Positions 37,489 through 47,017 of a DNA stretch of 64,000 nt are shown here, piece by piece. A program made the translations under genes and the position numbers. The stretch's first letter is position 1. Every line of letters begins with the position of its first letter. The notes beneath the pieces are model-generated. The model did no database searches. It saw only the letters and a list, made by a program, of their open reading frames with translations, and was not told where the DNA came from. This DNA comes from Gammaproteobacteria bacterium (GTDB lineage Bacteria > Pseudomonadota > Gammaproteobacteria > JACCYU01), in the NCBI GenBank assembly GCA_013695765.1, contig JACCZW010000057.1, forward strand, positions 22,824 through 86,823, in the 5' to 3' direction.

Positions 37489-38670
37489 CTAATTGGCATC
37501 GCGAAACATCCGTCGAATACCGCGCAACGCCTGCCGCGTACGATGTTCGTTTTCGATTAAACTGAAACGGACAAAGCCGTCGCCATACTGGCCGAAGCCA
37601 ATGCCGGGCGAGACCGCCACCCTGGCCTCATTGAGAAGCTTCTTGGAAAATTCCAGCGATCCCCGCGCGCGATAAACCTCCGGGATCGGCGCCCACACGA
37701 ACATCGTCGCGCGCGGCTTTTCCACCGGCCAGTCCAGTGCATCCAGGCCATCGCACAGGACGTCACGGCGCTGCGAATACGTCTCGCGAATCCGCGCCAC
37801 GCAGTCCTGCGGCCCCTCCAGCGCCGAGATGGCGGCCACCTGTATGGGCGTAAACATGCCGTAATCCAGATAGGACTTGATGCGCGACAAGGCGGCCACC
37901 AGGACCGGGTTGCCGCACATGAAACCCACCCGCCAGCCCGGCATGTTGTAGGTTTTGGACAACGAATAAAATTCCACCGCCACCTGTTTCGCGTCGGACA
38001 CCTGCAGGATGGAGGGCGCGGTGTAACCGTCGAACACGATCTCGGCGTAAGCGATATCGTGCACCACCCAGATGCCGTGCTCGCGCGCGACCGCGATTAC
38101 TTTTTCGAAAAAATCGAGCTGCACGCACTGCGTGGTCGGATTGGCGGGGAAATTCAGAATCAGCATCTTGGGCCGCGGCCAGGAATCGGCAATCGCGCGT
38201 TCCAGTTCGACGAAAAAATCCACACCCGGCATCAGCGGCACATGACGTATATCCGCGCCCGCGATCACGCAACCATAATGATGTACCGGATACGCCGGAC
38301 TCGGCACCAGCACCGCGTCGCCGGGCCCCAGAACAGCCAGCGCCAGGTGCGCCAGCCCCTCCTTGGAGCCGATGGTGACGATCGCCTCGCTGTCGGGATC
38401 GAGTCGCACGCCATACTTCGCTCGATACCAGCGCGTGATCGCGCGCCGCAGCCGCGGTATGCCCCGCGACAGCGAGTAGCGGTGCGTGTCACCGCGTTGC
38501 ACGGTCTCCACGAGTTTCCGCACGATATGTTCAGGCGTGGGTCCATCCGGATTACCCATGCCGAAATCGATGATGTCCTCGCCGCGCGCCCGCGCTTTAG
38601 CCTTCAACTCGTTGACGATGTTGAAGACGTAAGGTGGCAGTCGGTTAATGCGCGGAAAATCCTCGATCAA
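37489..38670 (-). CDS. alaC: Alanine transaminase-type aminotransferase (AlaC)
   Basis: Encodes 393 residues from TTG 38670 ([20 protein letters not shown]). Class I aminotransferase hallmarks: [43 protein letters not shown] lysine in [20 protein letters not shown] (about residue 238) and [20 protein letters not shown]. AlaC makes alanine from pyruvate and glutamate. The conserved string alaC-hom-thrC supports the assignment over other class I aminotransferases. Confidence 0.93.
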   Translation of the reverse strand: MIEDFPRINRLPPYVFNIVNELKAKARARGEDIIDFGMGNPDGPTPEHIVRKLVETVQRGDTHRYSLSRGIPRLRRAITRWYRAKYGVRLDPDSEAIVTIGSKEGLAHLALAVLGPGDAVLVPSPAYPVHHYGCVIAGADIRHVPLMPGVDFFVELERAIADSWPRPKMLILNFPANPTTQCVQLDFFEKVIAVAREHGIWVVHDIAYAEIVFDGYTAPSILQVSDAKQVAVEFYSLSKTYNMPGWRVGFMCGNPVLVAALSRIKSYLDYGMFTPIQVAAISALEGPQDCVARIRETYSQRRDVLCDGLDALDWPVEKPRATMFVWAPIPEVYRARGSLEFSKKLLNEARVAVSPGIGFGQYGDGFVRFSLIENEHRTRQALRGIRRMFRDAN

Positions 38671-38850
38671 GGTCTAAACGTGTCCTGCGGGGGTGGCAGA
38701 GCATGATACTCGAAGCAGGCCCAGCTGCCCAACCGCGGCGGTACGTTGCTGGGGTCGGTTCAAGTGCAGCAAAACCCGCATTGTGACCGCAACGGTATGG
38801 AATTTGCGTTCGTACAGGGCATGACCCATGAACTTACGGAGTTTCCCGAC

Positions 38851-39456
38851 ATGCACGCGCTGGTATTGAACTGTACGCTGAAATCCTCGCCGCAAGCCTC
38901 AAACACCGAGGCGCTTGCCAGCGTTGTGATGGCCGCGCTGGAAACGCAGGGCGTGACGACGGATATCGTACGCATGGTGGATTTCAACATTAAGCCCGGC
39001 GTCAGTTTCGACGAGGGCGACGGCGACCAGTGGCCGCAGATTCACAGGCAGATTCTGGCCGCCGAGATTCTGATCATTGCCACGCCGACGTGGCTGGCCC
39101 GCCCGTGCAGCATTGCCCAGCGGGTGCTCGAACGCATGGACGCGATGCTGTCAGAAACCGACGATGACAAGCGACCCGTCGCCTACAATCATGTCGCCGG
39201 CGTGGTGGTGACCGGCAACGAAGACGGCGCGCATCACGTGATCGGTGAAATCTCCGGCGCGCTGGGCGATATCGGCTTCACCGTGCCGGGGCAGGCTTGG
39301 ACATACTGGAACATGGGTCCGGGCCCGGGCCCCAGTTATCTAGACACCGACCAGGGCCACGAATGGTCGCACCGCACCGCGCGCATGGCCGCGGGCAATC
39401 TGGCGGCGGTGGCGCGCGCGCTTAGCTGCACGCCGATACCGGCGCCCGGCGACTGA
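38851..39456 (+). CDS. NAD(P)H-dependent oxidoreductase, flavodoxin-like fold
   Basis: ATG 38851 (MHALVLNCTLKSSPQASNTE), with CGGAG upstream, is preferred over 38821. The N-terminal P-loop for FMN phosphate is LNCTLKSSPQASNT, and ILIIATPTWLARPCSIAQRV and the conserved GNEDGAHH motif fit the NADPH-dependent FMN reductase superfamily. About 200 residues, cytoplasmic. Substrate unknown. It is 9 bases upstream of the Mth938-like gene, so the two form a unit. Confidence 0.85.
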   Translation: MHALVLNCTLKSSPQASNTEALASVVMAALETQGVTTDIVRMVDFNIKPGVSFDEGDGDQWPQIHRQILAAEILIIATPTWLARPCSIAQRVLERMDAMLSETDDDKRPVAYNHVAGVVVTGNEDGAHHVIGEISGALGDIGFTVPGQAWTYWNMGPGPGPSYLDTDQGHEWSHRTARMAAGNLAAVARALSCTPIPAPGD

Positions 39457-39465
39457 CGCATCTGC

Positions 39466-39837
39466 ATGGACATCACGCAGGAATTCGGACCCGGCAACTA
39501 TCGCATCCGCGCCTATGAAGCGGGCCGCGTGGTCATCAACGAGCACAGCTATACAGATAGCCTGGTCGTCACGCCGGATCGCCTGGAGGCACAATGGCCG
39601 CCACGAACCGTGGCCGAATTGGAACCCGCGCATCTGGAATTTATCGCCGCGCTGCAACCGGAGGTGGTGCTGCTGGGCACAGGACCGCGGCTGCAATTTC
39701 CGGGGCCTGAAGTTATGGATTTTTTTCGCCGCAAGCGGATCGGCTTCGAAACCATGGATACGGCGGCCGCCTGCCGCACGTTCAACGTGCTAATGGCCGA
39801 GGGTCGCGCCGTGGCGGCGGCGTTGTTGATGGCTTAA
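39466..39837 (+). CDS. Mth938-like domain protein (DUF498)
   Basis: Encodes 123 residues starting MDITQEFGPGNYRIRAYEAG. It contains TVAELEPAHLEFIAALQPEV, then VVLLGTGPRLQFPGPEVMDF and FETMDTAAACRTFNVLMAEG, the Mth938/NDUFAF3 fold signatures. In eukaryotes relatives take part in complex I assembly; the bacterial role is unknown. It shares a transcript with the oxidoreductase upstream and is convergent with rpoS, separated by 42 bases. Confidence 0.92.
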   Translation: MDITQEFGPGNYRIRAYEAGRVVINEHSYTDSLVVTPDRLEAQWPPRTVAELEPAHLEFIAALQPEVVLLGTGPRLQFPGPEVMDFFRRKRIGFETMDTAAACRTFNVLMAEGRAVAAALLMA

Positions 39838-39879
39838 TCGTGCATTTCCTTGCCAAGCATCTCATTGTCCGATAGGGGC

Positions 39880-40905
39880 TCACTCTGTCAGCAGGCTGTC
39901 TTCCGAAAAGCCGCGGCTTTCAAGAATGTTACGCAAACGGCGCAGAGCGTCCATTTGAATCTGACGTACGCGCTCGCGAGTGACCCCCAGTTCGGCGCCC
40001 ACCTTTTCCAGAGTGGCGCGATCGTGCCCGTACAGCCCGAAGCGCCGTATGACCACCGCGCGCTGTTTGCTGTCCAGCTCGTCCAGCCAGGCGCCGATAT
40101 GCGCGTGTACGCCCTCGATTTGCAACATGCTGGGCGGCTCGGGGCTGGATTCATCCGGAATAATATCCAGCAGCGCCCGGTCGCCGTCGCGGCCGATCGG
40201 CAAATCCACCGACGTCACGCAATTGCTGAGATTACGCAGTTTCTTGATTTCATCGACCGGCTTGTCAAGCGCCCGCGCGACATCCTCGGCAGTCGGATCG
40301 TGCTCAAGCTCGCGCCCCAGTTTGCGCGCGGCGCGCAGGTATAGATTCAATTCCTTGATGACGTGGATCGGCAGCCGGATCGTGCGGGTTTGGTTCATGA
40401 TCGCGCGCTCGATGGACTGGCGAATCCACCACGTGGCGTACGTGGAAAAACGAAAACCCCTTTCGGGATCGAATTTCTCCACCGCGCGAATCAGACCCAG
40501 GTTACCTTCCTCGATGAGGTCCAGCAGCGCCAGCCCGCGATTCAGATAGCGGCGCGCGATTTTGACCACCAGGCGCAGATTGCTCTCGATCATCTTGCGC
40601 CGGCCGGTCTCCACGCCCTGCTGGGCCAGACGCGCGTAGTGAATCTCCTGCGCAGGCGTCAATAGCGGGGAAAATTCGATTTCGCTCAAATACAACCGGG
40701 TTGCATCGAGGTCATCTTGCCGCGGATGGCTACGGATGTGCACCTTCGGCTCCGCCTCGACGGTTTCATCGATCTCCTCGATGGCGTCTTCCAGCACATG
40801 GGACAGCACCTTTTCGGTCGCGTCATCGGTCATGAGGACATCGATCAGCGTGTCCGCATCGGCGGCGGCGTCTTCTGGCACACGCTTGTCGCGCGGGTCG
40901 CGCAT
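39880..40905 (-). CDS. rpoS: RNA polymerase sigma factor RpoS
   Basis: ATG 40905 ([20 protein letters not shown]) is chosen because GGAGG sits five bases upstream; the longer frame to 40995 lacks such a site. Region 1.2 is [20 protein letters not shown], region 2 includes [20 protein letters not shown] and [20 protein letters not shown], and region 4.2 has [20 protein letters not shown]. At ~341 residues it has the size of RpoS. It follows nlpD, as in other gammaproteobacteria, where the main rpoS promoter lies inside nlpD. General stress and stationary-phase sigma factor. Confidence 0.96.
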   Translation of the reverse strand: MRDPRDKRVPEDAAADADTLIDVLMTDDATEKVLSHVLEDAIEEIDETVEAEPKVHIRSHPRQDDLDATRLYLSEIEFSPLLTPAQEIHYARLAQQGVETGRRKMIESNLRLVVKIARRYLNRGLALLDLIEEGNLGLIRAVEKFDPERGFRFSTYATWWIRQSIERAIMNQTRTIRLPIHVIKELNLYLRAARKLGRELEHDPTAEDVARALDKPVDEIKKLRNLSNCVTSVDLPIGRDGDRALLDIIPDESSPEPPSMLQIEGVHAHIGAWLDELDSKQRAVVIRRFGLYGHDRATLEKVGAELGVTRERVRQIQMDALRRLRNILESRGFSEDSLLTE

Positions 40906-41037
40906 TGAGCCTCCAGCTTTTTGAGCTTGCTGGCCATATGGGTTACGAACTGATCGCGGCCGTATTTGCTGACACCGGCACCGCGAAATGAGCATCCGCC
41001 GCCGCTGCGTGATGTAGTGACGCGAAAAACGGCGGAC

Positions 41038-41847
41038 TTACAGTGACGGCAGGTACTGTAGCGGATCGACGGGCTGGCCATCCTCACGAATCTCGAAATG
41101 CAGCATCGGGCGCACTGTTCCGGTACTGCCCAGTTCCGCGATAGTTTGCCCCGCGGCAACCTGCTCACCTTCTTTAACCAGCAGTGCCTGGTTATGTGCG
41201 TACGCGCTCAGAAAATTCTGGTCGTGCTTGATGATGATAAGCTGACCGTAACCGACAAGTCCACCGCCGCTATAGACGACTTCGCCGCCGGATGCGGCCT
41301 GCACCCGCTGGCCTGCCCGACCCGCGATATCGATGCCCTTGCTGCCGTTGCCGTCCGGTGTAAAGCGGGCGATCAACTCGCCCTGCACGGGCCACCGCCA
41401 GCCACTTGACGCCGTTTGCGCCGTTGTCGGAGGGGTGGCAACGGGGGGCGGTAACGGCACCGTACGCAGATGAGGTTCAGCCGGCGCGGGGGACGTCCGC
41501 GCCACCGATGGCGGCGGCGCGCTCGGCGACGGAAACAGCGCGGGTGATGAACGGGACGTCGACGCCGGCGCGGTTTCGGCACGGGCAACGCTCGTGGACG
41601 GGTTCAGCCGGATGCGCTGACCCGGATAGATGGTGTACGGCGGCCCGATGTCGTTCCAGTTCGCGACCTCCTTATAATCCAGACCATAGCGCCATGCGAT
41701 GGCGTACAGGCTTTCACCCTGACGTATGGTGTAAACGCTGGCGGGCGAACCGCCGCCTGCACTTTGATATCCGGTGTTGACGCAGGCCGCCGGTAACAAG
41801 ACCGAGGCGCCTGCGAAGAGCCGCGAAAGATCCCGTTTTTTCCACAT
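41038..41847 (-). CDS. nlpD: NlpD-type lipoprotein, LysM plus degenerate M23 domain
   Basis: ATG 41847 (MWKKRDLSRLFAGASVLLPA) gives a lipoprotein signal with lipobox PAAC (about Cys22). A TTG at 41859 overlapping the pcm stop is also possible. The LysM domain is at about 38-82 (YTIRQGESLYAIAWRYGLDY), followed by a Pro/Ser/Thr linker and a LytM/M23 domain. The zinc-binding His of active M23 enzymes is replaced (GSKGIDIAGRAG), as in NlpD and EnvC, which activate amidases instead of cutting peptidoglycan themselves. It lies between pcm and rpoS, in the usual order. Confidence 0.94.
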   Translation of the reverse strand: MWKKRDLSRLFAGASVLLPAACVNTGYQSAGGGSPASVYTIRQGESLYAIAWRYGLDYKEVANWNDIGPPYTIYPGQRIRLNPSTSVARAETAPASTSRSSPALFPSPSAPPPSVARTSPAPAEPHLRTVPLPPPVATPPTTAQTASSGWRWPVQGELIARFTPDGNGSKGIDIAGRAGQRVQAASGGEVVYSGGGLVGYGQLIIIKHDQNFLSAYAHNQALLVKEGEQVAAGQTIAELGSTGTVRPMLHFEIREDGQPVDPLQYLPSL

Positions 41848-41855
41848 CAGCCAGG

Positions 41856-42527
41856 TCAATAATGTTTCGGACCCTGGACCAGCGGCACGAAACTGACCGG
41901 CTCCAGCACATCCTGCTGGTAACGATCGGTCAGGCGGGTAATCTGCAGCAATTGTTGCGCGGCGCTTTCGCGCCCTACCGGAATCACCATGCGACCGCCG
42001 ACCGCCAGTTGCGCCAGCAGCGCTTCCGGCACCTGCTCGGGCGCAGCGGTGACGATGATGGCGTCGAACGGCGCGTGCTCCGGCCAGCCGCCAAAACCGT
42101 CGGCCAGCTTGAAGTGAACGTTATGCACTTTAAGCCTGCGCATCACCTGCCGCGCCTGCATGGACAACTCGCGGATACGCTCGACGGTGTAAACCTGCTC
42201 GACCAGATCGGCCAGCAGCGCGGCCTGGTAGCCGGAGCCGGTGCCGATTTCCAGCACTTTTTTGACATCACCGCCTCCCAGCACCGTTTCGGTCATGCGC
42301 GCCACGATATAGGGCTGCGAGATAGTCTGGCGATGACCGATGGGCAGCGCGTTGTCCTCGTATGCGCGGCTGCTCAGCGCTTCTTCCACGAACAGATGCC
42401 GCGGTGTGCGCCGGATGGCGCCCAACACCCGCCAGTCGCCGATGCCCTTGGCCGCCAACCGGTCTGCCAGCCGGTCGCGCGTGCGCTGCGAGGTCATGCC
42501 AATGCCGCTGATGTCGCGCTCGCTCAT
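41856..42527 (-). CDS. pcm: Protein-L-isoaspartate O-methyltransferase
   Basis: ATG 42527 overlaps the surE stop (ATGA), so the ~223-residue form starting [20 protein letters not shown] is preferred over an upstream start. Motifs: [20 protein letters not shown], the SAM-binding [20 protein letters not shown], and [20 protein letters not shown]. The enzyme repairs isoaspartyl residues in damaged proteins. It is translationally coupled to surE and is followed by nlpD and rpoS. Confidence 0.96.
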   Translation of the reverse strand: MSERDISGIGMTSQRTRDRLADRLAAKGIGDWRVLGAIRRTPRHLFVEEALSSRAYEDNALPIGHRQTISQPYIVARMTETVLGGGDVKKVLEIGTGSGYQAALLADLVEQVYTVERIRELSMQARQVMRRLKVHNVHFKLADGFGGWPEHAPFDAIIVTAAPEQVPEALLAQLAVGGRMVIPVGRESAAQQLLQITRLTDRYQQDVLEPVSFVPLVQGPKHY

Positions 42528-43276
42528 GCTTCGCAACCTTGCAGCCACTGCGCGATCATGTCCATAGCATCATAGCGGGTCAGGTCAACCTGTATGGGCG
42601 TGACGGACACGAAACCCTGGTTGACAGCGTGAAAATCCGTACCCGGCCCGGCGTCCTGCTCCGCGCCCGCCGGACCCACCCAGTAGATCGTGCGTCCGCG
42701 CGGGTCGGCCATGCGCACCACCGGCTCGGCCTTATGGCGATGACCCAGGCGCGTGGTCTGAAAACCGGCAATTTCCGCGAATGGGATGTCCGGCACATTG
42801 ACGTTCAGAATAATATCCGGCGCCAGACGCTGCGTTTCCAGGCGCTTTACCAGGGCCGTCACCACCCGCGCGGCCGTGTCGTAATGCCTGGACTCAGTTC
42901 CCGCAAGCGACACCGCCATCGCCGGATAGCCCAGAAAACGCCCCTCCATGGCGGCCGCAACGGTACCGGAATACAGCACGTCGTCGCCCAGATTGGCCCC
43001 CGCGTTAATGCCGGATACCACCATGTCGGGTTCGACGTCCAGCAGGCCGGTGATGGCGAGATGCACGCAGTCGGTGGGCGTGCCATCCACGCTGATAAAA
43101 CCGTTGTCACCGACTGTCGCGCGCAGCGGCCGCTCCAGGGTCAGCGAGTTGCTGGCGCCGCTGCGGTCACGATCCGGCGCCACCACGGATACTTCCGCGT
43201 TGGCAGCCAGGGCGTTCGCTAGAAAAGCCAGGCCCTTGGCGCGATAGCCATCGTCGTTACTTATCAGAAAGTGCAT
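42524..43276 (-). CDS. surE: 5'/3'-nucleotidase SurE
   Basis: Encodes 250 residues starting [20 protein letters not shown], with metal-binding Asp8-Asp9 in [25 protein letters not shown] and [20 protein letters not shown] are the classical SurE motifs. The enzyme dephosphorylates nucleoside monophosphates and short polyphosphates. It is first in the surE-pcm-nlpD-rpoS string. Its upstream region contains a perfect 26-bp tandem duplication. Confidence 0.97.
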   Translation of the reverse strand: MHFLISNDDGYRAKGLAFLANALAANAEVSVVAPDRDRSGASNSLTLERPLRATVGDNGFISVDGTPTDCVHLAITGLLDVEPDMVVSGINAGANLGDDVLYSGTVAAAMEGRFLGYPAMAVSLAGTESRHYDTAARVVTALVKRLETQRLAPDIILNVNVPDIPFAEIAGFQTTRLGHRHKAEPVVRMADPRGRTIYWVGPAGAEQDAGPGTDFHAVNQGFVSVTPIQVDLTRYDAMDMIAQWLQGCEA

Positions 43277-43305
43277 GTGTCGCCCTGGCGCAACTCGGTT
43301 ACCTT

Positions 43306-43357
43306 TTTATCCACTATAATGCAGAAACTGATTTATCCACTATAATGCAGAAACTGA
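43306..43357. repeat. Perfect 26-bp tandem duplication containing TATAAT
   Basis: Two adjacent identical 26-base units (43306-43331 and 43332-43357), each starting TTTATCCAC, followed by TATAAT and ending GCAGAAACTGA. It lies in the 187-base gap between the divergent surE and smr genes. TATAAT is a perfect -10 hexamer for a plus-strand promoter, but no good -35 lies 16-18 bases upstream of either copy. It could duplicate a promoter or operator for smr. Confidence 0.7.
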
Positions 43358-43462
43358 CAATAGTTTACGCAAGCCCCGAATAAATAGAGCATTCCCGCGT
43401 CTACAGTTACATGCTGCGCCGCGCGCGGCGCACCATCAATGCGGATTTTCCGGTGCGACGTT

Positions 43463-44017
43463 ATGAAATCGAAAAATAAGCTCGGTGACGACGAGATCGC
43501 GATTTTCCGGGCTTCGGTCGGCGAGGTGAAGCGCCTGCAGACCGACAAGGTCTTGCGGCAGCCACCGCGACCGGCCGCTATCGCTTGGCAGACCCGCCGG
43601 GATCAGGCGCGCGTGATGGAAGAGATATTCGATTTCAGGATCGATGATTACGACCTGCAACCCGGCGACGCTCTTGCATATTCCCGACCCGGCGTGCGCA
43701 AAACGGTCATGCGCAAGCTGAAACGGGGCCAGTACCGCATCGATGCTGAGCTGGACCTGCACGGCTTGAGCGCGCCCCGCGCACAAGCCGCGTTGTACGG
43801 ATTCATGCGCGACGCCCGCGCCGCCGATATCCGCTGCGTGCGGATAATACACGGAAAAGGCCGCCGCTCCAGCAACCGCGGACCCGTGATCAAGCCGCTG
43901 GTAAGCGCCTGGCTGCGGCGGCGCCAGGAGGTGCTGGCATTCTGCTCGGCGCGGCCTGTGGACGGCGGCACCGGCGCGATCTACGTGTTGCTCACGGGGC
44001 TCGCCCCCGGTGGCTGA
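43463..44017 (+). CDS. Smr-domain protein (SmrA-like)
   Basis: ATG 43463 (MKSKNKLGDDEIAIFRASVG) is used. The C-terminal Smr domain has the conserved LDLHGLSAPRAQAALYGFMR and VRIIHGKGRRSSNRGPVIKP, ending CSARPVDGGTGAIYVLL. Smr domains act as nicking endonucleases on DNA or RNA branched structures; SmrB-type relatives rescue collided ribosomes. The N-terminal linker differs between subfamilies and does not fix the exact role. It is cytoplasmic, and divergent from surE. Confidence 0.93.
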   Translation: MKSKNKLGDDEIAIFRASVGEVKRLQTDKVLRQPPRPAAIAWQTRRDQARVMEEIFDFRIDDYDLQPGDALAYSRPGVRKTVMRKLKRGQYRIDAELDLHGLSAPRAQAALYGFMRDARAADIRCVRIIHGKGRRSSNRGPVIKPLVSAWLRRRQEVLAFCSARPVDGGTGAIYVLLTGLAPGG

Positions 44018-44106
44018 ATACGGATCCGTTTCACCGCCGGGACGGATAAACGGGGCCTTTTCAGGCGACCGGCGGGGGTATTTGTGTAGAACCTTCTGGT
44101 TAACAT

Positions 44107-44122
44107 CCGCTTTGATAAGCGG
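44107..44122 (+). promoter_or_regulatory. Hairpin overlapping the ribosome-binding site of the SGNH gene
   Basis: CCGCTT (44107-44112), loop TGAT, AAGCGG (44117-44122) form a perfect 6-bp stem whose last bases are the first G residues of the GGAGG ribosome-binding site (44121-44125). It could reduce translation of the esterase gene when folded. Confidence 0.4.
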
Positions 44123-44133
44123 AGGAACTCATC

Positions 44134-44766
44134 ATCTTTGTCAAATATCTAAAGCCCCGGTGTCCGTTAGAACTGTGGGGTCTGTGCATCGTCCTTTTCG
44201 TGCTCGTGTCGTGCTCGGCGCCGGTTCCCCTGCGGCCGCTCGCCAGCTATGCGGTCATCGTGGCCTATGGCGACAGTCTCACTTCCGGCAGCGGCGCCTC
44301 GCCCGGCCATACATATCCAGAAGTTCTCGCCACGCTCACGCAGCGCATTGTCGTCAATGCCGGCGTACCGGGCGAGGTCAGCGAAGCGGGAAGTCAGCGG
44401 CTGGCTGCGGTTCTGGCAGAGCACACGCCGCGGCTCCTGGTCCTGATTCATGGCGGCAACGACTTGCTGCGCGGACTGGAGACAGCACAATTGCGCGCCA
44501 ATCTGGTCGCGATGCTGACAACCGCGCGAGAGCGGGGTGTGGCCGTGGTGATGCTGGGGGTTCCGGACCGCGGTCTTTGGCTCAATAGCGCCGATGTGTA
44601 TCAGGCACTGGCGGACGAGTTCTCGGTGCCTATCGACACCGACACGCTCCCCGCGATACTCTCGGATCGAGAGTTCAAGTCCGACCCCATTCATCCGAAC
44701 GATCGGGGATACCGCATGCTCGCGGAATCGGTTTACCGGCTTCTGGACGACCACGGCGCGCTGTGA
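44134..44766 (+). CDS. SGNH/GDSL-type esterase lipoprotein, start codon possibly ATC
   Basis: The catalytic blocks are AYGDSLTSGSG (Ser), IHGGNDLLRGLETA (Gly/Asn) and SDPIHPNDRGYRML (Asp-His), as in TesA-type arylesterases and lysophospholipases. The N-terminus is a lipoprotein signal (LWGLCIVLFVLVSC, lipobox LVSC). No ATG, GTG or TTG opens this signal: the first standard start is GTG 44200, just before the lipobox Cys. A strong GGAGG at 44121-44125 is spaced 5 and 8 bases from two in-frame ATC codons (44131, 44134). Initiation at ATC, or a mutated ATG, is therefore likely. It probably sits in the inner or outer membrane facing the periplasm. Confidence 0.82.
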   Translation: MFVKYLKPRCPLELWGLCIVLFVLVSCSAPVPLRPLASYAVIVAYGDSLTSGSGASPGHTYPEVLATLTQRIVVNAGVPGEVSEAGSQRLAAVLAEHTPRLLVLIHGGNDLLRGLETAQLRANLVAMLTTARERGVAVVMLGVPDRGLWLNSADVYQALADEFSVPIDTDTLPAILSDREFKSDPIHPNDRGYRMLAESVYRLLDDHGAL

Positions 44767-44853
44767 GCCATGCCGGCGCCCATCGACTCGATGCAGACCG
44801 ACAGCGTCCAGCTTTTTTGATCCCTCTGCCGATGATCAAGGTGATGTGGCGAT

Positions 44854-44983
44854 GTAGAGTGGATAAAGCCCGTCCCACCGTTCGACCAGCACACACAGCT
44901 TTGCGCGCGTATCCACCAACCGCGGTTTATGCGGGGCGATGCGACCCCGTATCGTAGTACGGGGCAGGCTTAATCGATCCTAC
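44854..44983. repeat. Dispersed palindromic repeat, copy D
   Basis: Starts gtagagtggataaagcccgt and ends cttaatcgatcctac. The block cgtatcgtagtacggggcag also occurs in the copies at 3369 and 14864, but the CAAAATCTT hairpin is absent. It lies in the 240-base gap upstream of the lytic transglycosylase gene, and no gene is seen there. Confidence 0.72.
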
Positions 44984-45006
44984 AAAAGTTCATTCACCTG
45001 ATAACA

Positions 45007-46965
45007 ATGCAGAGTCATAAATTTTTAATTCTAATCGGTTACCTGTTTATGCTGGCGTTCGCGTTGCCGGCCCGGGCGCAGGATGACGTGCCGGAACTGA
45101 CGCAGCAGCGCCAATCTTACAAGCTCGCCCGGATCGCCTTGACGACGGGGCAGACGCAGGTCTTCGAAGCGCTGAAAAGCCAGTTGACGGATTATCCGCT
45201 GTATCCCTATCTCGTCTACGAAGACCTGAAACGCAGACTCGGCAGCGCACCGCAAACCGAGATCGAGCGTTTCATCGAGGCCTACGCCGACACGCCACTC
45301 GCCTATCAAATGCTCGGCGTATGGCTATACGAACTCTACGATCAGGATCGCTGGACCACATTCCTCGATGCCTACGACGGGCGTGCCGATCCGACCCTGC
45401 AGTGCTACGCCCAGCGCGCGCGGGTGCGCACCGGAGACCTCAATGGCGTGATCGAAGCCACGAAGCAACTTTGGCTGGTCGGGTATTCGCAGGTCAGCGC
45501 CTGCGACCGGCTGTTCGAGTGGTTCGCCTCCCAGCAGGCGTTTACTGACGAGATCGTCTGGGCGCGTATCGACCTGGCCATGCAAAACGGCAATCCCGCG
45601 CTTGCCGGCTATCTCGCCAAAAAGCTGGATGCGTCGGATCGGGCGTGGGTCGCGTTATGGGAGCGAGCGTACACCGACCCGCGCGGGGCGCTGGCCGCGC
45701 CCGTGCTGCGATTCGACAACGTGCTTACGCGCAAGATCGTCGCAGACGCCGTGCTGCAACTAACCGATCAGGACGTCGGAGTTGGCAAGACCGCGTGGGA
45801 GAACCTGCGCGCGGATTACGAGTTCGCTACGGAGCAGCAGAACCGCGTGGCGCGCGACATCGCCTTACTGTCCGCCTATCGGCATGACCCGCGCGCGCCC
45901 GCATGGCTGGCGGCGCTGCCGGCGTCGGCGGTCAATGACGACGTGCGCACCTGGCAGGCGCGTGCGGCGATGCGCGACAGCGACTGGCTTGCCTTGAAAA
46001 ACGCGGTCGAGTCCATGCAGGACACCTCGGAAGAGCCACTGATGTGGCAGTACTGGCACGCGAAAGCGCTGGAACACACGAGCCAGCCCACACGAGCGCG
46101 GCAACTGTATCGAAACCTCGCGAAAGAGCGGGATTATTACGGCTTTCTGGCCGCGGATCGGCTCAAGGTCGAATACACGATCGAGAGCAAGCCACTGATC
46201 GAGAATAAAGCCGCCGTCGGCGCCCTGATGGAAATTCCGGGCGTGAGGCGGGCGTACGAGCTATTGCGCGTGGGTGCCGAGATCGACGCACGCCGCGAGT
46301 GGAATCATCTGCTGACGCGCTTCGACGTCGAAAAGAAAAAGCAGGCCGCGGTGCTGGCCTCCACGTGGGGCTGGCACGCGGATGCGATCCGCACGGTCGC
46401 GCTGATCGAGGAATTCGACGATCTGGAGCTGCGCTTTCCCACGCCGTATGGCGACGACGTCACTCAGTTCGCGCAAGCACGCGGGCTTGATCCCGCGTGG
46501 ATCTACGGCGTAATTCGGCGCGAGAGCGCGTTCGCCGCGAGCGCCATCTCATCGGCGGGCGCACAAGGCCTGATGCAGTTGATGCCGACCACCGCGAACC
46601 TGACCGCGCAGAAGGCCGGACTGCCGGTCCCCGGCGCCGGCGCGGTATTCGATCCTCGGCACAACATTGAACTCGGCAGCGCTTATCTACGCGAATTATT
46701 CGACCGCTTCGGCGGCAATATGGCGGTGGCCAGCGCCGCCTACAACGCCGGTCCGTACCGCGTGCAGGAGTGGCTGCCGGATAACCGTACGTTGCCCGCC
46801 GACGCCTGGGTTGAGACGATTCCGTATTACGAAACGCGGGGTTACGTGCAGGCCGTGCTGGCCTATACGGCGGTGTACGAACGGAAACTGGGTCGCGCGC
46901 CCGTGCGGCTTGCCGAGCGCATGGAACCGATCCCGTCGGCGAACCAGGCGTTCGCGCGCCGCTGA
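45007..46965 (+). CDS. slt: Soluble lytic murein transglycosylase (Slt70 family)
   Basis: Encodes 652 residues: a signal peptide ending ALPARA, a long alpha-superhelical U-domain, a linker domain (RNLAKERDYYGFLAADRLKV), and a C-terminal SLT catalytic domain with the Glu in VIRRESAFAASAISSAGAQG (about residue 503), followed by LMQLMPTTANLTAQKAG and VASAAYNAGPYRVQEW. It cleaves glycan strands of peptidoglycan, forming 1,6-anhydro ends. It matches the full-length E. coli Slt layout. It has only weak ribosome-binding sequence before ATG 45007. Confidence 0.96.
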   Translation: MQSHKFLILIGYLFMLAFALPARAQDDVPELTQQRQSYKLARIALTTGQTQVFEALKSQLTDYPLYPYLVYEDLKRRLGSAPQTEIERFIEAYADTPLAYQMLGVWLYELYDQDRWTTFLDAYDGRADPTLQCYAQRARVRTGDLNGVIEATKQLWLVGYSQVSACDRLFEWFASQQAFTDEIVWARIDLAMQNGNPALAGYLAKKLDASDRAWVALWERAYTDPRGALAAPVLRFDNVLTRKIVADAVLQLTDQDVGVGKTAWENLRADYEFATEQQNRVARDIALLSAYRHDPRAPAWLAALPASAVNDDVRTWQARAAMRDSDWLALKNAVESMQDTSEEPLMWQYWHAKALEHTSQPTRARQLYRNLAKERDYYGFLAADRLKVEYTIESKPLIENKAAVGALMEIPGVRRAYELLRVGAEIDARREWNHLLTRFDVEKKKQAAVLASTWGWHADAIRTVALIEEFDDLELRFPTPYGDDVTQFAQARGLDPAWIYGVIRRESAFAASAISSAGAQGLMQLMPTTANLTAQKAGLPVPGAGAVFDPRHNIELGSAYLRELFDRFGGNMAVASAAYNAGPYRVQEWLPDNRTLPADAWVETIPYYETRGYVQAVLAYTAVYERKLGRAPVRLAERMEPIPSANQAFARR

Positions 46966-47017
46966 GGCGTTATCGCCCGGCGACAATGGTATAGCAGCTG
47001 CCTCGATTTGCGATGAG

